DNA of 64,000 bases, from contig NC_092582.1 of NCBI RefSeq assembly GCF_037975245.1, forward strand, positions 16,146,077 through 16,210,076, in the 5' to 3' direction. The notes beneath the pieces were generated by a model, which had not been told where the DNA came from, did no database searches, and worked only from the letters and a program-made list of their open reading frames with translations. The position numbers and the translations under genes are program-made. The stretch is from Apostichopus japonicus. Its lineage: Eukaryota > Echinodermata > Holothuroidea > Aspidochirotida > Stichopodidae. This document shows positions 22,801 through 35,694 of this stretch, piece after piece; within the stretch, counting starts at the first letter, position 1, and every line of letters starts with the position of its first letter.

Positions 22801-25800
22801 AAGATTACCCCTTGGATTGACATTTCTGGGGCCCCACTCCATCGGCGACACGTCTATCCATCATTTCTATTACCAAAAATATATTGCGCACTGCATGATG
22901 ATAGTTTAAGCTAAACAATAACAAAAATTCAATTTTTCAGGCATTCGGGTTTATTCTATGTTGTACGGATCGTCAGAGGCCCTCATTGGCTTCAATTTGA
23001 ATCCTATCAAGGAAGGATACGAAGAATTCGTTTTGAATATAAGAGATGTCATTTTCGAATTCATCAACGAGGGTGATGTGTAAGTGTAACTTGTTTTTGC
23101 ATCAGATTTATTCCTCTCTTGAATCAAGTCATTAATGTACAGCCTGAGTGCAATGCTCCCGACGTATCTCATGGAGTTGTTCACCTCTTTCAAAAATCTG
23201 GTAATTACAGGCCATCACTCTATAAAGTTGCAAATCCAAACAGCTTATTGATCATTCATGTACAAGACTTCTTACACGTGTGGTCCTGCCACTCTCAAAT
23301 TTAAACATAACTGTCCAATTCAATACTCCTATGTATATGTCTGTCAAACTTTTGAAGAAACAGAATCTCGTAGAAATATCTTTTAAAAACGTTTAAGCAA
23401 CTTTTAGCATTCTCACATTTACGATTGACTTTTAACAAACTCTTTGACAATAACAAATCACAGCCTCAATAATGTAATGACAATAACAAATCATAACCGC
23501 AACAATATAATGGGCTCAGTCTATATAAGTAGGGTTGTTATTCACATTTGTTGTAACAAACTATTCAAGAGACTCAATTTTCTTTTGATTGACATAATTA
23601 AGCAGATGTTTGTGATTAAACTAATTATCCGGCTTTTAATGAGTGATTGCATTACCATCGCTGTTCATTGCATGTTTTCAAAGACGTGTCTATCGGAGTT
23701 ACGTGTTGATACTTCATTTTAGAAAGTTTACTTTATGCAAAAAATACGTTATTGCTTGACCTCGTAACTATTTTATATTGTTATTGAGGAACTGTTGCTC
23801 TTCAACCCGCTCTCTTTCTGCAATACGGAACTTGTCAGCAATCAATTTCTTGAAATCATTCGTCTGGATTTTTTTCACCGAAGGTACGAAGATAATCCAA
23901 AGACCTTCTTAATTGATGAAGTTGAAATCGGGAAGAAGTACGAACTGGTCATCTCACAGCTGTGGGGCCTTTACCGCTACAGGTTTGGTGACGTCATACA
24001 GGTTACAGGATTTTACCAAAACTGTCCCAAAGTAAAGTTCCTTTACAGGTATAATGAAAATAATGTTTACAAAATCACCATTGCAGTAAGGAATTGCATT
24101 GGGAAACATTTATAAATAGTTCCACGAAGTCATTCGGTCATTTGATATAGAAGGTGGAGGGGGTGTGCAAAATTCCATATATAATGGGGGATGAATTGAA
24201 GAGTAATAATGAGCATGGATCAGTACTAGTCTGACATGCTTCACTCGGGTTGCCTTATCAATAACTGTGTAACCGATTGATTTTCAATTTATCAGTTCGT
24301 GTCTATGTCAATATACTGTGGCATGAGCCAATATGCTTTTGATGAATCTAATTCATCAATTAGTTTCAAAGCATTTATTGAATTATTTATGACTAATAGT
24401 TCATGCTACTCAAGATGTTAATCATATTTCATGTTAGTTGGTAATGTGTTAACCTTATGTTATTGTTTTCACAGGACAGCGACTTTGTTGAATTTATTCG
24501 GTGAGAAGGTTGATCAAGTTGTTATCACGGGATCTTTGGCTGCTGCCCTGGGAAATTGGCAGGGAGTTACGTTGAAACACTATTCTGTAACTGAGAGCAC
24601 CATGGTATCAACAGCACGAGCAAATACAGACGGTAAAGTTGACATGTAATTAACCCAACACTAAACCGACTAGCTTATCTAGTCGGTAGCACCTATCAGC
24701 CATTTCTATTATCGGGATGAGGAGACCGTTGGGGCAACCTGAAGGCCGACAACCGTGCATTAACGCAAATTAGACTTCCAAACTTCACTAATAAATCTGA
24801 TAGTTAACTGCACCAAAGAGATAGCTTCTACGCATAATAATGTGTCTGCCATGATGCTGACCTTGTACATTGATAACCTTGCTTTGGTTATCGCAATCTA
24901 CTCTCCATAAGGACAATACTATGCATTATGAGATAATGAAACATACCCTAACTACCCTAAACCACGTTCAATTTTCGTTCCCCCAGACAAGAGTAAAGGA
25001 GCCCATTACGTGTTCTTCCTGGAGATGGAAGGGAACGACGAAGATACGTCAGTGCGAAACATTGATACAGATAAGCTTAGTGAGGTCAGTGCTTTACTTT
25101 GTTCGAAGAGGGAGCGGGTGGAGAGGGGGAGAGGGAAAATACATGGAATGCCGATAGTCCTTGAAGATGTTACTTTGAATGTGCACATTTGGTTATACGC
25201 ATCTGAATTGTTACCTGTTAGTCTGTTAGTTTATTTCGTTTGACTCGATCCATGAAAGATGAAATTAGGCAAAACTTTCAAAGATTTACCAAGTAGATAA
25301 TACAGGATTACATTATATTTGTGAGACACAGATGGACTGGTTTCAATCGGTAATAATTCACTTTTTAAGAGTAGACTGATGGCTTTCACTCTTATATAGC
25401 TATATCGAGAGCGTCCAACCATGTATGAATAATACAATGCCTCGTCAGACTGATGTAAAGTCACAACCTGTAGTAAACTTTGGGTTTAAAGGGTCACTCC
25501 AAACACATTTGATTTATTTTTTACATAACCTGTAGATATTTATTCCATGTCACCATATATGGTTTATACACAACAGGGTGGTACTTTTTTGCCTAAATAT
25601 ATTTTGAATTAATTATATTCCTTGCTCTCCGCAGCAAATTGACGAGAACATTTACAACCGTCATGAGTTTTTCAGAACCTTCAGGGATACCAACCAAATA
25701 TCATCTTGCAAAGTATACTTGGTCAAGTCCAATACCTTTGGGAAGTTGAAAAGCTTTGTGCTTGCGAATACTACGGCTTCCGAAGTACAGTTCAAGATGC

Positions 25801-25856
25801 CAAAGAAACTCAGGACTAAGGAAATGACCGTGCTAATGCTGGACAATTTGCTTTAA
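19810..25856 (+). CDS. GH3-domain protein, tandem copy 2 (seven exons, 642 aa)
   Basis: Exons: 19810-19936, 21209-22228, 22941-23079, 23884-24048, 24475-24632, 24987-25084 and 25635-25856 (stop TAA). From exon 2 on, every exon has exactly the length of its counterpart in gene 1; exon 1 is one codon longer. It has the same layout: two N-terminal hydrophobic segments, TSGTTGLGKQIPQ, YGSSEALIG, YRYRFGDVIQVTGFY, and the C-terminal KLRTKEMTVLMLDNLL. All motif residues expected of a working GH3 enzyme are present, so I expect it to be functional. It is probably a recent duplicate of gene 1, since the two are close in sequence. The substrate is unknown. An AATAAA lies only at about 26497, 640 bases behind the stop. 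An open frame that runs 31 residues past the exon-2 donor is intron read-through, not coding. Confidence 0.93.
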
Positions 25857-27640
25857 AATTACAGATAAAAAATGCTTATAGTCTTGTATTTGTCACAACC
25901 ACACATCCGAGTGTGGATCGACAGTCCAAACAGTCCCGCCATGATGATATACGTGTCCCTGGGTAACTTCCAATAGGGTACAGCCACAAACCGGTGCACG
26001 CAGCTATAATTACAAATTACCCCACAAGTCTCCATTTAAACACAAGATGCGGCCAGAAATCGAATCTTTAGATGGCAATCAATCTTATATCGCAAGTTTA
26101 TTGTCGTTCCATTTGACCACCACGCTCCACGTATATATTACTTCCACACGAAAAAGGGGCGGGGGGGGGGCGGACAAGGAGAAGGAACAGAACGTAGTGA
26201 GATCGCCAATGTTAGTACCCTTTGGGGTGGCGTTTTTTGATGGCCGTCATTGCTATTCACATATAGATAGTATCAGTCCATTACGAACTTTTGTGCGTCA
26301 TTTTGATCCCCGTCAACCCCCCCCCCTCCAACCCCAACACACATACACACAATTATGACGGTAAAGCCTACGTGGTATGGTGTTACTAATTGTTTTGTGC
26401 GAATGTAACATCTGAGAGAGGTGAGAGAGCCTATGGTGAAATTGCTTTGCATGAAGAGCATAATATGACAAAGTTAATCAGTTGCTACTACAACCAATAA
26501 ACATTTTGTACAAGAAATACTCATTTACTCGTGTACAAATGTGAAATGGAGAGAGAAAAACATAAGCAATGATATCAAGGTAATTATCACAGATTAAAAA
26601 CTAATCACCAAATAATGAATTATCTTGATATAATAATTGTAACACAACAGACATACGTGGGGAGGGGCGGGCGAACTAAGCCATCAATGTTAGCTTATCA
26701 TCAGAATAAATAACGTTTTAAAAGTAATAGAAATGTAGATATGATGCAATAAGCTTCCCTTTGTAACAGCCGTTTACTTATTTTTAAAACATTATAATTG
26801 CTGATAGTAAATGAAGAAGTCTCAGTCTCAGTGAGGTAAACTGCCTTGGATCTACTTGAACCCGGGTAACCATTTGAGCTAGAAACAAAGGTTTTGGAAT
26901 TTGATAACGTTAGTACAGAAGGATAGACTTATTACATGGCTGATGAAAGCACCAGGCTTGCATTACTCGAGTACCGCTACTTAAATAGCTGCATTAACAT
27001 AGATCACCACACTATTGACTGCTTGATAGACTTGGTAGCGTATTACTGATCATGATTATGAATCTCCCTCTACTCTTTATTCGACATTCTGCGTTTATCA
27101 GACCTACCAAGTAATTACTCTAAAATAAGATATATCGAGCCATGGAATCAGCCTCCAAGTTTTGCCACCATGTGGATGTTGACTGTGCCCTGTTTCTTCA
27201 AACCGAAATGTATAATTCGAGCAAGAGAGGTATAAGTCTATTTCTGTTTTGATCCAATGTATGTATAGTAGCCAAAAACATTTGATCTAATAATGTGTTC
27301 GAAGTTCAATTTCAAGTGACTGTTCCTGCTGTGTCATCTATGCATGTTTGCCTATTTTATCTGTTAATTGAACAAAGAGATTGAACGAGTACCTCGGTAC
27401 TTGAACTGACGATAACCTTATTCAGACTATTCCATACGGTGTTTTGAAAGGGACTCACACAGTACAATAATTCGTTTGTCTATGAGGAACATCGTAATTT
27501 AAAGACTATTCAGTAAAACTAAAGCCAGAGTATAGCACTGTAGAGTCGCAGATCAGTTGAAAGACGACATCTTTGATAGCGACATCTTTGTCAATTGGAA
27601 AGGCATCCTTAAGAATGCTTCGCTTGAATTAATGGCCTTG
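25857..27640. other. 3' flank of GH3 gene 2, no gene recognised
   Basis: Contains CCAATAAACA at about 26494, a possible distal poly(A) signal, short G- and C-tracts (26160-26172, 26318-26326), and AT-rich sequence. No exon or paired termini seen. Confidence 0.35.
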
Positions 27641-28790
27641 CAAATAAGTATTTGTCGAAAAACCATTCACGAACTTAGCCACGAAATTGATTCCAAAACC
27701 AGAAAACCGCAAAAAGAACTCCCAAAGAACTAGTTCGAAAGCAAGCTTGACTCCATCTCCAAAATATGCTTGAAACTCTCACATACCCTAGCTTCAAGAC
27801 AATTTCACAAACTGGTGAAAGTGTGAACCCAACTTGAAAAATAAAAAAGAACCAGGTCTCGCAGACTCCGTCGCAAAGAGATACAGACTGCATGCAACAC
27901 CACCAAAAGTGCAGTTGTTACCATTGAGTGCCAACTCTCGGTAGGAGAACAAACCTACTCTCCAGAGGTCTAAATTTTTGCCTTAAACCACGGCAAGTTA
28001 ACGCTCAGAAACTTTCTCTTGACCTAAATATGTTCTATCGACGCTTACGTGTACGTACATTTTTTTGCGGACAAAAATGGCAATAACACCACGCAACAAA
28101 CCAACGGCTTGCATTCCAATTTTAAGCCAATAAGCTCGTGGAATCCGCCCAAAGGCACATTGTGCGCATCTTGAATCATTTATTTCGGTAATTGAAGAGG
28201 ATGTAAAAACACAGACCTCTGCCCCAGACTTCCGCGAAAACCTCAGCAAAACTGAGAGACGGCTATCATTGAACTCCGGAAACACGATGACATTGTCATC
28301 AAGCCAGCCGACAAGGGTTCTGCAATTGTCGCTATGGGCAAACAATTCTACAGAGAGGAAGCTAATAGACTACTCGACAACCCTCAACAATACAAACTCC
28401 TGGATTCTGATTCTACTCACGAAGTCACACAAAACGTGAAATAAAGTAATCTAAAAGATAGTCTCTAACAGTTCCATTGACCGCAAGTTAGGCCAAAACC
28501 TCAATGAAAACGACCTAAAACCTGGTCGCTTTTTTTTTCTGCCCAAAATTCACAAAGAAGGCAATCCAGGGAGGCCCATAATATCTGGTAATGGAACAGC
28601 GACTGAATAAAAGAAATCAAAACTCGTGGATCTTTTCATCCAACCATTTGTTTCGGCCCTATCGCCTTATGTGCAGGACACTACGGATTTCATCCGGAAA
28701 ATTGGGGAAATAAACAATCTACCTCCATCTACTTTGTTAGTTACCTTGGATGTGTCTTCGTGATACACATATATCCCTTACAATAAATAT
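27640..28790 (+). mobile_element. decayed Penelope-like retroelement (5' part of the RT region)
   Basis: Three-frame reading gives fragments typical of Penelope-like elements, in order. They are LLSRGLNFCLKPRQ (about 27955-27998), DIVIKPADKGSAIVAMGKQ (about 28290), LPKIHKEGNPGRPIISGNG (about 28540), and YVQDTTDFIRKI ... LPPSTLLVTLDVSS (28670-28760). In family members the RT motif continues SLYTNIPH. Here a stop follows directly and the sequence diverges. Frameshifts and several in-frame stops show it is dead. The GIY-YIG end is not present. Confidence 0.8.
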
Positions 28791-29727
28791 GTGCAAGAAA
28801 ATTTCATTACGCAGATGGAAAAGCCATAATAACTCTTTAGTGAGTCTATTATAAAGTAATGATCAACAACACAGGGGACCAGTTTACTTTGATTAGCATA
28901 TTCTGCCCTGAAAGTAGTTCTGGCGAACAGTGTCAGTTACTAGTAGACAGATGAACTGACATCAAATGTCAATTGAGGGTAAGGGGTGATACACATTCAG
29001 GGTAATTGATATACGCATGGATAAGTACCTAGTCAGCTTTGGAACAGATTTGGCATAGGAAGGATTTGCCTCATGTTTTACCTCAACATGAGTTCGCAAT
29101 GTGTATCAGTCCTTATCATTCAATGAGCATTTGTCTAAGGTGGCTTTATGACTCCATTTGAATATGAATCCCTCCCAGCAGTCCGTTATATAGCCAGGCT
29201 GGGCCCAGGGGAATGCTCCATCATCCACTTTCAGACAAGTGTTTTCCAACCCCAACCGGGCCTTGTCCCACCATCATGTAAACAAAAGCTTCACAAGTAA
29301 GAGAACATGAGTATTGATCCCGTCCTTTAAATATTGGCGTCCCTCCATAACTTGTTGTTGCAATCCAGCTCGCAGTACCTGCTCCCAGGGGCTCAAACAT
29401 TTTCTGTACAGTGGTCTCCCTAACATTTCGATCTAATCGGAATTTACATGGTGGACAATATAGAAGGCTGGACTTTGTGACCTTTGTATGTAGCTAAGGG
29501 CCTAACGTAAGATTGTAGCCTACATTTGCGAACATGCTAGGATTTTTTTCTTCAAAAAAGAACAACTGTCTAAGTAGCATATTGTTTCCACAAAGTTCGA
29601 GCTAATTTGAGGAATCAAGTGTTTCTTTATGTAAACTGAAAGGTATTTTGACGATAAAATCAGGATTTCGTCGAAACCTCGTACTATAACGCGGGTACCC
29701 TTTGCGCGAGTAAATGTTTTGGGTGTA
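28791..29727. other. intergenic between the Penelope relic and the 5.5-kb element
   Basis: No gene recognised. From about 29500 to 29727 there is weak inverted similarity to 35270-35450, so the inverted ends of the next element may reach further out than 29728. Confidence 0.35.
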
Positions 29728-29919
29728 CAAGATGGCGCGAGCGACCATCAAATAGCACAGCGTATTGTTGTCGCAGGTGCGATATGGCTCCTATGTATTA
29801 ATTTCTGTGATGTGTAGCTATGCTTACTGTTAGTTGGGGGAGAGTGGAAAATACCACAGAAAAAATACGTATAGAATCCATTTCGCATCTGCTGACAACA
29901 ACCCAGATAACATCATGCT

Positions 29920-30090
29920 AGCGGTCCACCGGCGGCCCGCCAGCTGCACCACTGGCGGTCCACCGGCGGGGAAAGCCGGCGGAACGCCAGAGATTTGGCC
30001 GGCTTTAATCCGGCGGTCCGCCGGCGACTACGCCAGAAGACCGCCGGAGAAACGCAAGCTTACCACCGGAGTACCGCCAGTGTTCCGCTG
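29920..30090. repeat. left GC-rich subterminal repeat block
   Basis: Repeated short units built on GGCGGTCCRCCGGCGG and CCGCCAG on both strands. They mirror those at 34640-35220. Dense CpG stands out from the AT-rich surroundings. An 85-residue open frame here has repetitive composition and is not a gene. Confidence 0.6.
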
Positions 30091-31491
30091 AATTTCTGTC
30101 AGAGAGAGCCACTGGCTATCCGCTAGCTAATATCCAGTGTTCTGGCGACCTGCTAGCCCAAATCTGGTATTCGGCCAGCAACCCACTAGGCAGAGATCTT
30201 CACATGAATTGCTAACCAAATATCTGTGTTCCGGCAGGAAACTGTCCGTCAAATATCTGGTTTTGTCCCAGCACATTGTCAAGGGAAAGCCAGAAAGAGT
30301 GCCAACTCGTTTGTGGTGTACTACTAGAACAGAGCTATTGGTCTACCTGCAGATTTTACTGAATTACACATGCGGTTACATATGAAGAAATAATGACTAA
30401 CACAGTGAAATTAGTTGCTACCTTTTTATTACGCCTATAAATTACAAAGCGAGAAAATGAGTTCCAGCGTTAAATATTCCAACAGCACTAAAGAAATTCA
30501 CTCGTCAACTGTTTGTGGTGTAGTCCGAGATTATCGCCCTCCCTCACAACCAGATGCACCCTTCAGAAATCTCACCACCGCCGCCTGAATATCAGATGAA
30601 GTCTATTGTGCAGTTCCTCCGTACAGCTTCTGTTAATACGAAACACATTACACAAAACATTACATAAAAGATTGCATTCTACACAAGCAATAAAATGAAG
30701 CCAATAATTGGTTCCCGATACTCATAGCTTGAACAGTTACTACTGTTCATGTTCCACAACCGTGCATCAGTTACTACTGTACTGTGCTCGTAACACAGTA
30801 ACATGTGTTACACGTGGCACGTGGCAAGTTTTTTCTATTTGCAAATTTAAAAAAATAATAATACTTTTAAATTTTAAAATTTAAAACATTAAAAAAATTA
30901 AATTTAAAATTTTTTAAAATTACTGCAAATTTTCACCTGTCTGACTCTTAGTTCAACGTGTCACAGCTTTCTGATAATTACTGTGCCAACTGTAACACTA
31001 GCTATGAGTATCGGCTGGGGTCCCATATTATGATCACAATTGGTTAAACTACATTATTCACATTTTCACACATTTACCATTTTTTCCGTGATATACGAAA
31101 TATTTCCTTTGCCTTTGACAGTCACCTTCTTTCATTTTATACTGAACACATGCATTACTGTTGCAAATCCAGGTCCCATCAATTGGGAAATTGGATGATA
31201 GAAAGTGACAATGAACTGGTCAATAAAGTCATATGGAGAATAAACTTTAAAATCAATGCTGAATGCTGCTTTACAACTGCATCTGAAACAACACATCTTA
31301 CATCAACATATATTTGTAGTAAATTTTTTAAATGACCAGAATTCAATATAAATTAAAGCAAGAATTCTCGTTGATGGGATGTTGCATTGAAAAGTTGGCC
31401 GATCCATGAGTCAAATGCACAACCCCCTCCCCACAACTCAAGATTCTCTTCACTGCTGCTGAAAACAAAAATGACACATATAAACTCACTT
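30091..31491. other. element interior, AT-rich, no exon recognised
   Basis: Includes a very AT-rich low-complexity run (30835-30925). A possible extra C-terminal exon of the DUF4806-like gene could start at about 31460 on the minus strand, behind TTTTGTTTTCAG, but its phase does not decide between models. Confidence 0.35.
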
Positions 31492-34054
31492 TCAATTATG
31501 TATTTCATACATGTAGCTTCGCAAAGGCTGTTTTCCCAGTGGTACATATGTCCAGTTCAGTGTGGTAGCAACTGCATTTGCCAATACATCACTCAGGATT
31601 CTTTTAACGCACTCCTTCAACGTGTTGCCACCAAGAATTGATAGTCTTTTCATCTTGAAACAACAAAAAGAAAGAAAAGTTAATCAGAAACCATTACAAT
31701 AATTATTATACAAACAGAAATATTCAAGTAATTCTATTTCATCCCACACTTTGGCATCTTTTGCTAATTTCTTATCAATATTTTAAGAGGAACTAGCAAT
31801 GCAGTGCTGCAATGTTCCTTTCTGGGTCCAGTCAAAAACAAGTTTGATTTAACAGCCCACTTTTGTAGAATGCACCGCAATGTAAAATCATTTCTGGCCA
31901 AACTCTTGTTACCTAAATGCTTTCATATCTGTTACTACCTTAGAGTTTTAATTGTCTCCCAGGAAAAGGAAATTAGTCCCTCAGGAAATATTTTAATTTT
32001 GTACAGACCACTGACACAATAAAACCTGACTTGGTTTCAAATTTATAATGATAAACTAACATTACACTCTGGAAAACTGTTTTCTGATTACTTTCCTTAC
32101 ACTTTTAAACTGACTCACCAAATATCTTTCCAAAGCCTTGTTTGTTTCAATAGAGTCATCCAGGTTATTAAATTTCTCCAAAGATCCCACAGGAATAGCA
32201 ATGCGCTGGCTTCTAACTTAGTTCCTGAAAATCCTTATCTGGAAAAATTGATAAATTGTGATTAAATCTGCTGACCCCATCTTCCTCAAAAAACAACAAC
32301 AACAACAGCATACTTTGGTGTTTCCATACTGCAAAGTCAACAGTAAATAAGTTCACAACAACATATTGTGCAGGAGAGGAATGGCTATCTGTCGCTTCTT
32401 TATATACTTAGAATCCTTTCACTATTAACTTCAACTGTGTCATCATGCAGCTCAAAGTTGTTATCATTATTGCATGTTTCTTGTAAAATAGCGATTTTGT
32501 ATTCACCTCATTTTGTATTTTCCTTGTTTAGTTCGCCCAGGGATTTCACAAAAAGTCATTTTTTTTTCTGTAAATCTACTGCAAAAACAACAACCTAGAG
32601 CTCTTCATTCTGTATTCATTACTTACAATGGGCATCACCCCTTCAATTGAAATGTTTTTTTTTTTGGAGAACTTCCTACAGTGTCCTTATATAAGGTCAA
32701 ATTTACATCATCAAATACAGACATATCATTTTATTTGTTACTTTGTCTGCAGAGATTTTTAAACATAATAACGACTGGTAATTACCCTCCTGCTTGCCCA
32801 AAGTTGTAATTACTTTCATTGCCATTAAATTCACCTGGGAATACAATAGAGGGGCAAATTGAACCTAAGCTACCTTCACCAACTGTGCTTTCAATGATTT
32901 ATTGCCAAGGAATTTAAAACAGTTCTCCCCGCAACACTGTAAACTTTTAACCCTTTAAAGTAACTTTCCATAGAGTTAAATAGTGGCATGTAGTACAGAC
33001 ATAGCATAGAGGCAGTTCAGCTATTGGGCAAATAAACTTTACTTTAACTGAGGATCACTTCAATGTAGGCAGTTATTTTCTTGGAAATCATGCGCAGAAT
33101 GATTCACCAGAAACTGAGCACATGGAATAGACCCAATGCAAATATTTCAAATTGACAGTAGCCAAGACAAAAAGCAACAAAAAGAGATAAGGCAGCCACA
33201 ATTTTTTTAGAAGCCTAGAGGCTATAAATATGAAATATTTTTCATTATCGTGTTGGTTGGTATCACTATACTCCACCGGAGTACTCATAAACTATAATGA
33301 CGATGATCTATTGTTCTCCAAAATGCTTAATTTGTTACATAAACTTTGAAGCCTAAGCACTAAACATGAAATCCAAAAAGATTTAACCACCAACCCATTC
33401 CTGATATTTGAAAACAACCATAGGTCTACTTATATTATTATTATTAATAAGGTTTTAAAAAACAGTACATTATTTCTTAAAAGTTATGGATGACCATGAT
33501 TTTTCAATACTGTAACATACCAAATTATTCAAATCTAGGCCTAGCCTAGTAGTACTAGTGTACTACTACTACTTAGTAACTAGTATAGTAATATATATTT
33601 CAGAATATGATATTTAAAATTAGGGGGAAACCTTCCATAGTCATCTAGTAATATTTACAGTATTAACCTTCTGCAGATAATATTTTTCTTCTAATACAGT
33701 GAGCAAACAAATTTTTCGGCATAACATTGCATAACCTAGCTATTATACAAACAACGGTCATTAGTTTACCTTTATGTGTGGTCGTTATTGCTCAGCCTAA
33801 CACAATTAACACCTACAAATGTATGCTAGGTGAAATTTATACACCGCGAAAGGCTTCTCATTAAGCGATTCATTCTAGCCTAACGCTAGATTACGTCTAA
33901 GTTTATTTAAAAAATAGTCACTTCAAATACTTGCGAAATCAATTATGTACAACTGTCAACCCTCAGTAAGAAAACACAGGTACATACCTCTTAAGCAAAT
34001 TTGTATCTGCAGACTGCAAGTACTTTCAAAAGAATAGATCAGGATATCCGACAT
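31492..34054 (-). CDS. DUF4806-like protein, four-exon model inside an inverted-repeat element
   Basis: Minus-strand exons 34054-33988, 32479-32408, 32216-32119 and 31653-31492 join in one frame (phases 1, 1, 0), giving about 132 residues to a TGA. Exons 3 and 4 carry the family signature. IAIPVGSLEKFNNLDDSIET corresponds to the LPxxSLEExxxLDxSL start of DUF4806, and LSILGGNTLKECVKRIL plus LANAVATTLNW corresponds to its GG..LK..R.IL..L..N.LA...NW core. The function of the domain is unknown; it is common in invertebrate genomes, often beside transposons. Exon 2 is acidic (ELHDDTVEVNSERIL). Exon 1 is the least certain. The usual end of the domain (KxxKKAFxxLxL) is poorly matched, so the C-terminus may be truncated or spliced differently. 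Confidence 0.5.
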
Positions 34055-34639
34055 CGAAAGAGTTGTAACGCACTACGAAAGCGACCGCTTTTCAAACTAG
34101 CTGCTATATTTGAGGACACTGAGCATTGCGGTTTAACGATTGGATGCCAGTTATACTAGACTCGTTCGATCAGTGAAAAATGTTTTCTGAACTGTTTTCT
34201 CTCAACTACGCTAAATTGTTGAATAATAAATACTTCTTTGGATAGTTGAAATTTATTAAAGTATTTGGATATCGCTTATAATGTTATTGCTCAATATTTA
34301 TTTCAGAATTTGAATTTGTTGAAAATATCATTCTGTAAGTGTTCCTGTGGTTAAGGGTATTACCCGCCCATTTTGCCCAAATGCTTGCCAACATTTCTTC
34401 ATGCGGTATCCGTCAGACTCGTTCGATCAGTAATTTGTTTTGTTTTCCCTTCAAATATTATGTAGTGTATGATAATATATATTACATTGGATGGTATGCA
34501 AAATTTAACTACTTTGAATTAGCTCAATCTTTAGTTACCTTATAGTTATTGGAGAATATAGGTTTTAGGAAAATGTTATTCTGTTTGTGCCAGTGTGGTA
34601 AGGTAACTTCCCGCCAAATCAGCACAAAAGCTATACAAT

Positions 34640-35220
34640 ATTTCCTCCGGCGGTACTGCTGTCGGCATTCCGCTGTAATATCTATCGGTCCGTTAGCGGA
34701 CCACCAGCGGTTGCCTAATTACGTATTAGCCCATGCAGCCGCACCTAAACCTGGCCTATACTAAGTACACAAAATCCAAGTATTCTTAATTTTTCTCCCC
34801 ACAGGAACAAATATATACAAAAAGCACAGGTAAAATAGTTTAATAGAAACTCATCTTTAACTAAACTTCCATATAGAGACGTAAGATTTTGGACAGACCC
34901 GATGGCCAATGTGTATGTGAGCTTGTGTAAATTGCTGAATGACTTTCATAACATACTATTTGTGGGAAATTTTCTACGGCGGTACGCTGTCGGTCAGCTG
35001 TCGGAATTCTGCTAGGTTTCTCCAAGCAACAATGTCTATCGGTCCGTTGGCGGACCTCCAGCGTGTAACCGCCGGCTTTTTTACGAAGTCGATACGCTGT
35101 TGGTCCGCTGTCGGCAATACGCTGGGTTTTTCCAAGCAGCAATATCTATCGGTCCGTTGGCGGACCTCCAGCGTTTTACCGCCAGCGTTTTTACGCCAGC
35201 GGACCGCCAGTGTGATGCGT
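34640..35220. repeat. right GC-rich subterminal repeat block with ~118-bp tandem units
   Basis: TACGCTGTYGGTCNGCTGTC starts units at about 34981 and 35094. Each runs through TTTTYCCAAGCARCAAT and CGGTCCGTTGGCGGACCTCC. A third, diverged unit lies at 34650-34720. The block ends in ACGCCAGCGGACCGCCAGTG. Several open frames here come from repeat composition. Confidence 0.7.
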
Positions 35221-35533
35221 ACTGGGAACACGCTTTGCGGCTATTAGAAGGTCACTCGCGCCATCTTGATAGACCAAAAACAAATGACTTGTGCATATTT
35301 TAAAGTAACGACTTCGGTTGATTACATCCTATATCTTTGTTCAGTTAAAACCCCATTTCAATTTCTTGAAACCCTGAAAACGTCATTAAACGTGCAGCAT
35401 ACTTCTTTAGATAATACTGTTAAGTGTTTTTACTTGTCAGCAGTAGGCCTACAGATCGAGCAGCAACAAACTGTTTCGTGGAACCATTTTTGGTTTCGAT
35501 GAAATCGTAACCTATGCATTCATGCAGGCGGAG

Positions 35534-35549
35534 AGTGTGTGTATGTGTG

Positions 35550-35587
<38 letters not shown>
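35534..35587. repeat. (TG)n/(TATG)n microsatellite
   Basis: Alternating GTGTGTGTAT and GTATGTATG units over 54 bases. Confidence 0.9.
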
Positions 35588-35694
35588 ACGCCTGGCTTGT
35601 AAACACGGTATCTCAAGTAGGGAAGCTTGGACCACTCTAATATTTGGTGTACATGAGTACCACATTGAGTAGATGTGCCCTATTTTTTGTGGTG

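Larger units (their letters stand above)
29728..35268. mobile_element. large (~5.5 kb) inverted-repeat element with GC-rich subterminal repeats, enclosing a DUF4806-like gene
   Basis: CAAGATGGCGCGAGCGACC at 29728 is matched in reverse at the right end (GGTCACTCGCGCCATCTTG, ending 35268), with about 35 bp of further similarity inward. Inside each end lies a GC-rich repeat block in an AT-rich setting. At the left (29920-30090) it has CGGTCCACCGGCGG-type units. At the right (34640-35220) it has units with CGGTCCGTTGGCGGACCTCC. A minus-strand gene of four exons lies between. I could not find a clean target duplication, and weak inverted similarity continues outward, so the true borders are unsettled. 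The superfamily is not identified. Confidence 0.6.

Noticed and set aside
29834-30385. Pro/Arg-rich open frames on the plus strand
   Set aside because: They follow from the CGG-rich subterminal repeat units and mirror similar frames at 34861-35303. No start context or splice pattern.
32590-32690. Extra exon of the DUF4806-like gene ending before GTAAGT at about 32625
   Set aside because: Its phase does not fit the next exon, and the peptide is a poly-Lys stretch from an A-run.
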